A DNA stretch of 64,000 nt, from assembly GCF_019649055.1 (NCBI RefSeq), contig NW_026570230.1, positions 868,001 through 932,000 on the forward strand. Direction: 5' to 3'. This DNA is from Paramacrobiotus metropolitanus. Taxonomy: Eukaryota; Tardigrada; Eutardigrada; Parachela; Macrobiotidae. Each line of letters begins with the position of its first letter. Position 1 is the first letter of the stretch. Below the pieces are notes generated by a model. That model made no database searches and was not told where the DNA came from. It saw only the letters and a list, made by a program, of their open reading frames with translations. Shown here one piece after another: positions 48,301 through 60,302 of this stretch. The translations under genes were made by a program, and so were the position numbers.

Positions 48301-51300
48301 AATATCACACAATTACTAGAAAATCTAACTCGTAATCCATATCTAGAGGGGAATATTTTATCCTGCGTAATGGAATTATGAAGCAGTAATGATTCCAAAA
48401 TACAAATAATTTTTTAAAAATTTGTTAACTGTAAAACCTTCCGATTTAGCTTCCTAGTCGTTTTCAAATTTGGATTACTATCGCACAGAAACTTCATACT
48501 GTGTGATGTATTTAATTAATGATACCATTGCCCGGTGAGACCGCAAAGCTCAAAACGCGGTTATTGGAAGAATAATTTATTACACTATTCTCTGATAAGA
48601 TTCGACAGCCAGTTCAAAATACCCGCCACCATAACCACGGGGTTATTTATAAATTTCCTTATCGCGTTAGCGATGTACCGCGATAGAACTGACAGTCGAT
48701 TTATCAGCACAAATTTCAGCTCGCCACTGCCGACTAAATTACACTGGACGCTACGGCTCGTCCGGTAGATGTACGGCATGCAAAGTATGCAGTCACCCCG
48801 TCTGTAAAGCCAATCGGACAGACCATTTGTTTCCCGTTAGCGTTCTCCCGGTCCCCGTGGCATCGATCACTTCCGCCTGATGGAAAGTGACAAAATAAAA
48901 AAGCAAAGCCCCACCGCTTCTTGTAGAGGGGACAGAAAATATATGTCGCTACTCATCACAACCATCGTTAGTTTCCGGTGCGGAAAATGTGGGTAAGCCG
49001 TAAGCTCCGCAATGCAGTTGACTGAACATGGCCAGCTGCCTCTGTGTAATTCATGCGCCAGTGTGCAAATACGTTAAGCATTTTTTCCAACTAACCAAGT
49101 GGTCATTATCCAAAATCAGAGCAAGGAAAAATTGCTTTGAACAGCTTTTTATAACGTATTCCCCAGAGAGCGGCCAGTCAGTCCCTGGCTATCAACAGTT
49201 GCCGGCGCTACTGTGCAGTGTTTGCAAATATCATCGAAATTTGATACGTGAGAACTGATACGCTATTGCAAGTTAAAGTTTAAATGCTGCACTAAATTGC
49301 TCGCTAAAGGCAACCAGCGCAATTATTTTTAAAATTGTTATTCGACTTGCATATCTAACGGGTTTAAAACCTTATTCAAATAACGTAGTTCAGTCATCGA
49401 TTTGTTATTCCTTAACCAAAACAGTTTAACTCTAATCAGTCGCTTGGTAAATCATCGCCGCGAATGCGATAATTACGAGGAAATTACAATGACAACAATT
49501 TCTGCTGTAAAAATATTAATCCGCCGAAATCGCCGGCCCATTACTGCAGTATCAATCAATTTACATGCATATTTTGTCATCGGACTCCACTTTGTGGAAG
49601 TACACTCATAATCAGTTAATGTGATACCATATGCATAACGACACTGTGGACTGGGTTTATTGTTTTACTTCATTTCCATCATCGCGATGGATAACTAGGC
49701 ATTAGCCGGCATAATTCCAGCGGCTTAATAATTATGATTAATTGGAAAGGTCAAGTTACGTACAGGGGGAACGGCGACTAGCTACTCTCCAGGGATCTAA
49801 TGGCATATTGAAGATTTTTCCGGCCTAGTGGACAGTTGGGGCCTGATGAGAACAACAACTAGCATCCGCAACTAATGAACGCTGCAGATTATACAGATAT
49901 TCTCTCTTCCACATCTGACATGTAAGCACATTGCGATCGGCCCCCTCTTCAAAATGGGAACCCGGACAAAAGCCCGGCAAACAAAAGGAAATTTGACCAG
50001 CTGCAAACAAGTGCTTCCTGGTGAAGTGAAAATGTCAATTAGCATTTCACCTTATAAGTCTCTCTAATTTTCTTATCCTACTTATGGCTAGTATACCGGC
50101 ATCGAAAGGTGGCCAGTGTCGCAGTACTATAATATTAATGCCTTGCATTTGCGCTTCTCAGTTTCTGTATATATCTATTTAAATTCTATATAACTTTAAT
50201 TCACCACCAACACTGCACAAATTTTCCCACTGACTCGTTTGAAAATTGACAACATGAAAAAATCTTGGAAATTTGAAAATACACTGCAGAAGCGAAGAAT
50301 TCCGATAAACGTTTGAAGCAAACAACCCCAATTTTTGCAATTTTACAGTCATGATTAGTTTTGGTAAAAACCAAGTAATTCGCAAATTAATGACTGATAA
50401 TTTTACAGCTGGTGTCGTCATGGACGCGTTTGTAATTCACCATTGTTTTGTAATTAAACATTTCTGCTATCTATATCAGCTTGCTATCATATTGCAGCTC
50501 AACGATAATGCGCGAAACTTTTGGTGAGATAAATCCGCGGACAACGATGTGTGAACTGTGAAGTTTAGTAAGGGGCGCGTATATTTTACTACGAAGCGGA
50601 GCGGATGTCCAGCGACAGCAGACTAATTAAAGCGCACAGGAACCGAGAGATGAGAAAGATTGCAGTCAAACGATAAGCCATGTGGCACCGCCACGACTTG
50701 ACCCTTGTGGAGAAAATGTTAAATTAAAGCAAAACTGGTCAACGTTTGGTCGTTTGCCCCCAGAACCCCCAACGCGCTCACTCAACGCCGGCGTCGAAGG
50801 ATGGCTAATTAAACCGACGCTGCCCAGTAAACTCGCCCCAACAGCGCCACGACATTATTATGGGATATTATAGCGTCTTGTGTGCCAGAAATGAAATCTG
50901 ATCAGAATCGCCTTCAAGAAGTTTTAAATGTAAACAATAACTCACAGCAGACATTGACCGGACCGGGGCTACAGAATATCATATTCATCTTACTCGCAGA
51001 AAAGCATTCACAAGAATTATGCGTAGAAAGTATTTACACGCATGAACGTATGGGTCGGCACATTTGAGCAACGCCCTCTTTACAACATTCTTCCATTTTC
51101 ACAATGAATCCCAAGAAAATCATCAGAAAGGAATTCCCGGTGTAAATTAAAGTCCATCACCGCCAACCATTAGTGGATTATTCGAACTGCCGCAGACGAA
51201 AAGCTGACCGTCGAATATCTGCTAAACGCTACTACCTGCAGTCCTGCATTAATATTTACAAGTTGTAACAATATTATACGTACGTAATTATTTCAACAGC

Positions 51301-54300
51301 TTAAGCTAACATCAAAATTGATAATTATTACGAGATAAAAATATTTTAAAAGTTGTTAAATACGTATTCGTATAAAGTGTGTCGTAATGTAAATTACAAC
51401 TGTAACAGAAGCATGTCAAATACAAATCTCGATTATTTTGCGCGTTATTAACTATAGAGAGCAATAATCACTTGAAAGTGACCAGCAAAAATATCTCCAT
51501 TATAGCCGGCATTCTTGGTGATCAGCATCAAGATTAAGCCTTGCCCGGCTGCTTGTTTTCATTGGGATGAAGAAATCGATAATCAATATGTTGGGCCAAA
51601 TTACTCACTTCCGATGCATGTGTTCTCAGGACAACTCACGATCAGTCCCGGACCCTGGGAACAGTGGAAAAAACTAGCCATCTCCTAAATGGGGTCAACA
51701 CCGCTTCACTACCTGACAAGACCATTAGTGGACCCTTTTTACGATTTAGTGCAGCCAACTGTCACGTAAAATGCACTTGATGATTATTAGCCAGCGAAAT
51801 TACGCGCCTCAACGCCGTTTCGGCTGCCGTAGCGCCGTGTGCGCTTCGCGTCAAGCCTAATAGGCTCATAATCAGTGGAAAAATGTATGTTATTATCGCC
51901 GTTAAGATTATTTAGTCAACGATCGGCGACATTTACGGTGAGCCAATATTAGTCGAATGTGGGGCGAACATTATTATGCCGCGGTGTGAATTGCTGGATT
52001 TACAGTTAACATGAGGTCGCCTTTAAGGGCTATTGTTCACACGTAACGTAGCCTGTTTTCATTATGTCAATTTCAATAATCAAAGCACGCAGAGATTTAC
52101 TTCACTGCGATTGATTTTCCTGTGGTTTAATAGAGCTCTGCTTGAACAATGGTGAACCGCAGTAGGTCAAAAAGCGGTGTTTGTAATTGCAAACAATTCA
52201 TTAAAAATGAGCTTGTGCCAAAATCAATTTGGTTGGTCATTTGTCTACAATATAATCCATTGAATTTTTTTCAACGATCGCACAAGCTCTTATCTGGGTA
52301 TTAATTTAGCAATTTCATTCAAGTTCGGTGGTAGCTGTGCCGGCAACAGATCGAATTGCGCGTTAACATTAAATTAAATTGTCTTATGAAATTTCTCTGG
52401 CAAATTAGTTTTTTAGTGTGGTATTATATACTCTGTTCTGTACCCGTTGACTTTAATTATTACAAGTTTTACTTAGAAATTGAAGCTGGCCATAATCCGA
52501 GTTATTCTCACCTCGACAATAAAAATACCGTGTTTTGTTACTGATTAATGTGATAACCGATGCAATGCAAATAGAGCATTTTCGATTGCCAGAAGAAACC
52601 GGCTCCACTAAAACAAATTGCCGCACAATACCAGACGGAAATTATTTGACTATGAAAAGAACGCCTTAATAGTAACTGTACACCACTTCAGCATTTTTGC
52701 CTGATTTTCTCCATGGTCATCAGCGGAATGTTTTCTGAATAGAGAAAATCCACTTTGTATGAAAGTGAAATAAAACTGCATACGGGGGCAAATATTAGCT
52801 TTAAGAGATGCGTTTTAGTTAAACAGTCCTAGCAGCACTGGTTTCTAAACAACAGAATGCACTCAGGGCTAACGGTGCAGCTGATTACCAAAAAACGCAA
52901 ATGGGAGATAATTTGCATCCTGAGCGACCGTTGAACCCCGACTGGACTCACGGATATCATCTTACACACAGGGAATAAATCACTCAGCTTCCTTTAGCAT
53001 ATTAACCGGCACAACTGTTAACCACGCTATCGGCTTCCGTTGAAAGAACATGATGAGTATTTACCGAACAAATTAAAACCAATAAATATTAGCAAATACA
53101 CCAAATTTTGTGCAAAATTTTGGCGCGAGAAAGTACACGACAATAATTTTCTAAACATATCACGAGGTTCGTCTATTAAGTGATAAAAATTAAAAAGCTT
53201 ATCGTTTTTGAATGAATTTGGGAAATCCTGGTTCCAACGCCTGGATGCTGATCCTGAATTTTTGGAATAAACAGTTTTACCTGATTAGCGCAAAATCCAT
53301 TGAATCCATATAAATTGTAGTCGCATAATTATACTGGAAGTGCATAAATCGTTCGTTGCCGCACTCGTTCATCTTATTAACTCCGATGCAAACATTATTA
53401 AAGGCTTGAGAAACATCACAGGAATCAAAATAGTCCCAATTATTTGCATGTGTGATGAAGCGTGGTAAGTGCAATTCCAATATCGGCTCTGGTCAGCAAG
53501 TAGAAATAATTCACATGGCGCAGAAGATTTCACTTTTCCTTGATCTGGATTCCAGCGGTTGCTAATGTTGTGCCGATAAGCCCCGATGCATGAACAAGCG
53601 TTGTCGACTCCACCGGCATCGCACAGATGGGCCACGCTGCTTCTCTCCGTCTACTTACGAACCGGCTGAGTCAAAATGCAGACAAAGCCCACCACTCTTA
53701 TCAGACAGAACGGGGCGGAGCCCTTCTCTTGTGCTGCTTTCTCTCTGACTGACTGAACCACAACAGTAGGGATGCATAATTATAACCTGTGGATTTAGGG
53801 ATAGGAGGACTGGGTCAAGAAGTTGCGAGGGATATCCGCTAAATCTTTCGAGAATGCATCGGATGGAAATTATGCACAAAAGCCAGTTTTGGCCGCGAGG
53901 CGCATTGTTGCACCGATAAGTGGTACAGCATACTAAGTACAGGGCGGAGTTTGAGCGGATGACCACTGGTCAGCATCCATCAATAATAATTTGGCCGAAT
54001 ACATTATTGCTTTAAAAAATTTCCATACATGTGTGCTCATTATTCCTTTATATTTTGTGTCTCCAATAAATTAATAACCACTAAAACGTACTGTAATAGT
54101 GTTTATGAGTGCTGATGAATATTTCATCTAGCGGTCCACGCACTTCAATCTTTCACTAACACAAGCAATTTTCCTTTCGAAAAAGGGCAAGTATGTATGT
54201 TCTGTGGTATGCAGTGAAAAACTTGCAGACAAATGACCGCTCAAGTAAAATTGCTGAATTATTCTCCAAAACAGCCCTAATGTATTTTCCACACGTGTTT

Positions 54301-55790
54301 TCAAAAGAGGAATACTTCAACAAACTACCAAACACCAGCATTAGCCGCACACGATTGTACATTTATCGAGCGGAATGAAGCCCTTAAGGGACACACACAC
54401 CACATCGCACATGCAGCCGGGCAGCTCCGGTCCGATTATATTAGCTTGACCCAGCACAAAGAACTTCCTTTCGCCCTAATGATGGTAGCAACGGAAGGAT
54501 TTGCGAGTGGAGTACCGGAATAATTGCTGAAATGGACTTAATTGCGCATGACTTCGTCATTTCTTTTCCCGCGTTCTCGCTTTGACAGCTAATGTAGTTA
54601 CCAGCTGAAAAACACCTTTTGTTTCCATGTGCTCGTATAGAAGTACAGATAGATCTGTGTGGATGTTCACTCTTACCGTTTGTGACTTTTCTCCAATGAC
54701 CCATAACTACTGTAGCTGTTACGAATTTACAGCTATGGAGTCAATAACCAATTTATTTTATTTTCTGACCTGTTTTAACTGATGAGAACTGCATAGTTTT
54801 TGCGGCTTTCTGTTTTACACATACAGAATCTGTTGCGCAAAATTTTTTGTCCACCAAACGCAAGTTTTTGAAATGTCGTTTAAAATTGTGGATGACTAGC
54901 TGAAATATCAATCTGCATATAAAAATTTGGAGAAAATGACACAGTTTCAGAGTATATTGCTCTAATCAGTCGACTGTGCGAAACACTAATGACATGTCTA
55001 CGGGAGTCATGAATTATCGCGCAGTAAGAAAATCCGGTAGAAGCTTTTAGCGCTTCCGGAAGAAAACACTAATGCATGTACCATACATATAGACGTATTC
55101 AAATTAGAGAGAAGTAGCTCGATGGCCAGAAGAAAAGCATGCCAGACTCATCTGGGCAGTTCTAAAAATTGCGCAACGCTTAATCCCATATGGACATCCG
55201 GCAGGCGTTCTCGACACATTAGGGATATGTCCACGCTGGCAGATACTAACTATATGGCACACATAGACACGGGTTATTACATCCGCGTAACTGGGCCATG
55301 TCGACACATTTTTCGTTTTTGTCACGAAAACCACGTAAGTACTCAACAAACAGGCGAGTTATTAACGCAATTGCCAGAATTAGTGGAAGCTGATAAGTGA
55401 AAAAGGAAAGCTAATTATATGGTACATACGTGTATTTAATAAATAATTATGTTGCAACTTGGATGTGTGCAATCTGAATAGACAGATATACAATATTCTT
55501 AATGGTCAAATCTGAGCTATTTTGATTTAGGTAGAGCTGACCGCGAATGCGTTTGACTGTTTTGATGGCTGTTGCCAATTAGAATACTTACATATCTAAC
55601 TGCATATCACAAATTACAGCTAGCATAGAACTAACGCTTATACTGCTTATTTTACTAAGTTTATATTGTTACTGTATAATTCTTATTTACAACCGTAAAA
55701 AGTGTTCATTCTTCTAGCTAACAGCAGTGGCTAATTAACAATCACTGATGTTGTATTTTCATAATGTTGAGATGCGTGCACAGTGAAATA

Positions 55791-56250
55791 TGTGCCTCCA
55801 CACTTTTGTTTCTTGCAGGGAATTTACACAGTGAAATACTTCTAACGCTAACGCACTCATCTACGCTGATATGCAGTTACAGTATGCATAGTCTTGCTTC
55901 ACATTATGACAGTAATTTTGTTTCCCTGGTAGCTCTAAATTATAGTACGTACTCGTTACTAGACTATAAAATATAGTTTTCTACCGCATACCTAATACTT
56001 CTCCACCCCAGGACTTTACATTCGCAGGTTATGTGTATTCCCATGAGATACCGTACGTACGACGTATTGTTTTTACTGTTAACAGGTACGACGTATTGTT
56101 TTTACTGTTAACAGAGTTAACAGAGAAATTACTGCATTTAATTATTACAAAGTATTATTAAATGTATCACGGAATCAAATATTATGTATACAGAATTGAT
56201 ACTATCGATGAAATAAAATTCCCTGCAAGAAACAGGAGTGTGGAGGCACA
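55791..56250. mobile_element. Possible non-autonomous DNA element with 35-base terminal inverted repeats
   Basis: 55791-55825 and 56216-56250 are reverse complements with about three mismatches, sharing GTGCCTCCACAC, GTTTCTTGCAGGGAATTT and their complements. The 390-base interior has no open frame of note and contains a perfect 29-base tandem duplication at 56057-56114. The structure fits a MITE. No target-site duplication was identified, so an ordinary inverted duplication remains possible. Confidence 0.55.
56057..56114. repeat. Perfect tandem duplication of 29 bases
   Basis: GTACGACGTATTGTTTTTAC and the following nine bases (TGTTAACAG) occur twice in direct succession without mismatch, followed by a third partial AGTTAACAG. 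It sits inside the candidate MITE. Perfect identity implies a recent slippage event or an assembly artefact. Confidence 0.9.
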
Positions 56251-56581
56251 TCCACACAATCTCAATGCATACGTACCAAGAATTAAGAAGTAGAATTATT
56301 AAGAATGTGGTTTCCTAATTTACACTAATTTACACAGCGTGCTTGATTTAAAACTTCAAACTGTCTGATTGTATTATTCGTAACGTAACACACGGTCTAT
56401 TGTAAACAATGCATACGGGAAAACATTGCGCCATTAATACTTCTATCCCTAAAACCAAGCGCGACCCGCTCTCCGACGATCTGTGACCTGAATTCGTCGA
56501 CATCGAATGGGCTGGTGAAGCTGTGCACATGGTATAACTTTCTCTTTTTCGACGGAGAACTGCCTTTTTTATCCAGCTGTA

Positions 56582-59143
56582 ATGGTGTTTTCCAAGTCAC
56601 CATACGAATGGAACTGCGTGGATGTCTTGGGAAATGATGGAAAGTATCGTTTTGGCCGCGTCGTGGATGTGGCTGACAATGAGAAAGGGCTCATCGTTGA
56701 CATTTGTTGCGCAGACCAAAGGCGGGAGATGATTCCTTTTTCGAAGGTTTTCCACGCTTCGTACGGACGAAAGATGTGCAGCCTAACAGCTTATTACTAC
56801 AACCACAACGTCAGCGATGATGAAGATACTGCTCAGAATCCGGATACGGAAACTGACGACCTCGGGCCCGAGGTGGAAGTACTGGTGCGTGAGCATCTGT
56901 CCGGACCGTGGATCTGGTGGCCTGGCCGACTGCTCACATCGTTCTCCCGAGCACGGAACATTAACATTAACAAGTTGGCGCAAGTCGAATGGCACAGCGC
57001 GGATGGCAAAAAGAATGTGGACATCTTCCCGTGCATATGCGTCCGCAAATCCCTTAAGGGCTGGAAAAAGAATTTGTCGCGATTCAAAACGCAGCCTTCA
57101 GGAGCACCGCAATGCGTTACCAAAAATTCCTTTAACAAGCACCGTGTGCGCTTGGAAGAGACCACAGCATTTCTGACGGATTCCGTGTCAAAGAAAGAAT
57201 TCCTTCGCCTGCTCACCGAGTTTGTTCACTCTGATGACGATGACGACAAGTGGCCGTGGACCACTGATTTTAAAATGGATGTTGTTTTTGTCGACATAGT
57301 TGACGGGCATCTGCATTATATGACGCGCCCCAAGGCAAAGCCGGAACCATCCCGAATGCGATCTCGCCTTCTAGCGCTTCCGGAAGGCAGCTCCAGACCA
57401 GAAAAAGAGGTAAAGCAGTTATGACCTTTCATGGGCTAGCAGTTTTTGATTAAACTAAGTCATAAACAATACTTAGTTTTGCTTGAAGTTTTTTTTTAAA
57501 TTATTGCCCATTCTGTACAATATTTGTATAGTTGATGTGCCGCATTATATGCACATAGTAGGCTTTTAATATTTACCTTAGAGGAAATTCGAATTCTCTA
57601 AAAATTACCAATTCGAAAAACTCTTATTATTTTTATTTTTTAGCCCAAAATCATCGAAATAGTAGACGAGGTTCTACGGTTTATGAAACGAGATGCAAAG
57701 GAAAAAGCCAGAGCACTGCACATGAACACAGTTCGCGTACTCAACCGGGAAATTCACCCTAGAAAGGTTGCCAGAATTCAAACACTGCCTCCTGAGATAA
57801 TCGGGGAAATTTTGTCGTATCCGGACACCATAACGAAAACTCGACTCCAGCGCGTCTGCCGAGTTTGGACGACCCTTCTGAGCAAGAATGCCAAATTAAA
57901 CGACACCATCTGGATCGCCGATAGTCCGTTCTGGGAACGCGACTGGATAAAACCGGACTATGTAATAGTATCAACCATTGTCAAAAATCTATCGCCAGCC
58001 ATCAAACGAATTATGCTGACATATGGCAGCCCTCGTTGGGTGGAGGGTACCGAATATGTACGGTGGTTTGACGGGGAATTGCTTACTGCAGCCGGCAGTA
58101 TTCATTATGTTTCCGTAACGGGTGTCCCGGTCAATCTCAAGGAACTGCTGTTGCACCGATGGAATCTGACCTTTCAAACTGGCCTGCACCAAGATCCTCA
58201 GTTGGACTGCGAAGCACACGGCGAACCGCCCGACGATCTCGAATCCGAACGTTATGTTCCATACAATCTTCCTTATTTTTTCTTGCAATGTGCCGCTTTG
58301 GAGCACAAATACCTGCACTGCCAAGAACTCAGTTTGGTTAATTGTCGCGTCACACTGTTTCACTTAACCTTGGACGAGGATAAAGTACTGAGCAACAATC
58401 CCGAACGGTCCCACTTAACGTTCGACGAGGATAAAGAAGTGAGCAATGCCGAGCTCGGGCACTGCAAGGTGGAAATTGTGATCAATGTGGTGCGCGGTTC
58501 TATTAATTTGGCGGGGGGTCATTTCGACTGTGCATTATGGGAGCTGTTGGATAGTTCGTTACCGGTTCCCGATAGGCGCCAAAAGAAATTGGTAACGCGC
58601 TGGATCAGGTGGCTAACCGAAAATCAGGATTCTGAACGGAAGCAAGCTCTTTTACAAATGACCCTCAAGGTATGCTTTTACAAATTCTGTGATCGATAAT
58701 TACAGTGACCTTACTGTGAATACTATGAGATAATATGAGAAAAATAATATGAGAAAAATTCCAAGTGCATACGTAGATAGAAAACCTTACTGCAGAGAGC
58801 TGGTGTGCTAGCACTGCTACGCATAATACATATATTGCTGTCCGAGTTGTTAAAGTTGATGAATTATTGATCGGCGCAAATCTAATTTTACCGTTAATTA
58901 GGTGAATGAATTATTAAATACAATTTAATTAATTTGGAATCTGTTCTGCAGATACTTTGCGAAGTGCAGACTTGTGATCCCCGCAAGACATTGCAGTATC
59001 GTGGGAAAATGTGGTGCAAGGACGGCTTGAAAGGCATAAAGTTAAACAAGTTGTCCCGAATTACAATGCACTTTCTCATCAAGTTGACTGCTCAGTTTCC
59101 GGAAACGGATGATCAGGAGGTTGCAACCGACCCTGACGAGTGA
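56582..59143 (+). CDS. F-box protein with two N-terminal Agenet/Tudor-like modules
   Basis: Exons 56582-57409, 57644-58669, 58952-59143, giving 681 residues. An F-box is recognisable at about 321-359 (QTLPPEIIGEILSY, then RLQRVCRVW), which would dock on Skp1 in an SCF ubiquitin ligase. The N-terminal 150 residues show two segments resembling the tandem Agenet modules of FMRP: residues 8-55 (VDVLGNDGKYRFGRVVDV, then IPFSKVF) and 92-150 (VEVLVREHLSGPWIWWPGRL, then VEW). Such modules bind methylated Lys/Arg or structured ligands. The middle is charged and the C-terminal half is unfamiliar, with possible degenerate leucine-rich strands. A short internal duplication (LTLDEDKVLSN and LTFDEDKEVSN) lies near 516-545. 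The F-box is the stronger call; the Agenet-like reading is inference. AATAAA at 59313-59318. Confidence 0.75.
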
Positions 59144-59312
59144 ACAAAATTTAGAGGGCTATGTAGATTTGCAGTACGTTATTGTGTGTACATGTGCATC
59201 TTGTTGGATCAATTTAAAGATGTTTTAAATTGGTAAATTAAGTAGTTCAAATTATCTGATGGCCATGTTGCCGCTAATGCTACATTAGTATTGGCCCTGT
59301 GAAGGAAAGTTT

Positions 59313-59318
59313 AATAAA
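59313..59318 (+). terminator. Poly(A) signal of the F-box gene
   Basis: AATAAA lies 170 bases after the stop codon. The remaining 59320-59832 is AT-rich, lacks a gene, and is the convergent 3' flank of the His-rich gene on the other strand. Confidence 0.5.
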
Positions 59319-59832
59319 AATACCTGGCCTAGCTGAGTGCAAATAGGTGTAAGTGATCAAAATTAAATTTAATGATGATTATTGCATTTCGATCAATATT
59401 ACCTACAGATCTTCGTTTCATTTTTGCAGTCCATTGTACCAGTTTTGCTTGTTCAGCTTGATCCTTATTTTTATTTATGTGATAATTAATTTTACGTTTT
59501 ATAGATAATTTTCATGTCAGGAAAATTACTGCTGTAATTTTCCTCAGCTGGGTATCCGGTTCATGTGTAAGCCAGTATGATCTATCCGAGATTGCAGTAG
59601 TTACCCGATACGGAACGTGTGCCCATTCTTTTTTAATTTATAATATTAATTATGCTACATTTGACCAGCGCTTGTTCAGCAAAACAATTCAACAGAAAGC
59701 ACCTTAAAAGTGTACATGTTAGATCCGTTTGTGCACATATACTAATTATATAAAACAATCACACATGGAAATGTCGAATGTAATGCATATATACGCAGTT
59801 AAGCAGTACTGCTAACAATCGTAAGGTGGCAT

Positions 59833-60180
59833 TTAATGATGATGATGGTGCTTGTTGTGGTGGTGATGGCCGTGATGGTGGTCGTGTCCATGGAGCAGGT
59901 TATGCAGAAGGCCTCCCGAGTGGTGTCCATGATGGTCATGATGACCATGTACCAGATTGTGGATCAATCCGCCTCCGTGATGGTGGCCATGGTGGTGCGT
60001 GTCATGGTGTACCACATGCGTGACCACCGGTGGCGGCGGGACATGGTGGTGCGTGGTCACATGGTGGACGTGGGGAACGGGCGTGGCATAATGCGGTTGC
60101 TGTGCTCCAGGGTAACCGGGCGGCAGCGTGGATCCAGCGGGATACGGAGGAGCAGAACCGGCGGGATATGGGTACGACAT
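59833..60180 (-). CDS. Small histidine-rich protein
   Basis: A single exon of 115 residues. The N-terminal third is Pro/Tyr/Gly/Ala-rich with two PYPAGS units (YPYPAGSAPPYPAGS). The rest is dominated by His, with two copies of a GGLxHNLxHGH-DHHGHH-type unit and a terminal His run. No signal peptide is seen, so cytosolic, nuclear or unconventional export are all open. His-rich proteins often bind Zn2+, Cu2+ or Ni2+ or form pH-sensitive assemblies; here that is inference from composition. A good TATA box upstream on the same strand and a clean start make it a likely real gene rather than a repeat artefact. The opposite strand reads as Val/Met-rich and Gly/Asp-rich shadows. Confidence 0.72.
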   Translation of the reverse strand: MSYPYPAGSAPPYPAGSTLPPGYPGAQQPHYATPVPHVHHVTTHHHVPPPPVVTHVVHHDTHHHGHHHGGGLIHNLVHGHHDHHGHHSGGLLHNLLHGHDHHHGHHHHNKHHHHH

Positions 60181-60294
60181 TGTAGCAATGAAATTAAGAA
60201 AGTTTTACGTAGATCGATGTGCGCTCACAAGGGGGCGTACAGTCGATCAGTGTGAAAAATGGCTGGATCGGATTTGTGGTACCGCGCGCTGGAG

Positions 60295-60302
60295 CTTTTA
60301 TA
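60295..60302 (-). promoter_or_regulatory. TATA box of the His-rich gene
   Basis: TATAAAAG on the minus strand, 115 bases before the start codon at 60180. An exact consensus match at a normal distance, supporting expression of the small downstream frame. Confidence 0.6.

Larger units (their letters stand above)
45366..56581. other. About 11 kb without recognisable genes
   Basis: No open frame here has a domain, signal peptide or consistent splice structure. The longest frames (45903-46211, 53655-53966, 54441-54704, 55122-55400) are about 80-105 codons and featureless. The region is AT-rich with long stretches lacking simple repeats, which is unusual in an otherwise compact neighbourhood. It could hold distal enhancers and a 5' UTR intron of the Ihog-like gene, given a candidate leader acceptor at 45366-45372 on the minus strand, or non-coding RNA genes that cannot be seen from sequence alone. 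One transposon-like element lies at 55791-56250. Confidence 0.45.

Noticed and set aside
53655-53966. Minus-strand 103-codon frame in the gene-poor block
   Set aside because: No signal peptide, domain, repeat, promoter or splice partner; length is expected by chance in 11 kb.
59826-60255. Plus-strand Gly/Asp-rich and Met/Val-rich frames
   Set aside because: Shadows of the minus-strand His-rich gene, which has a TATA box and a clean start.
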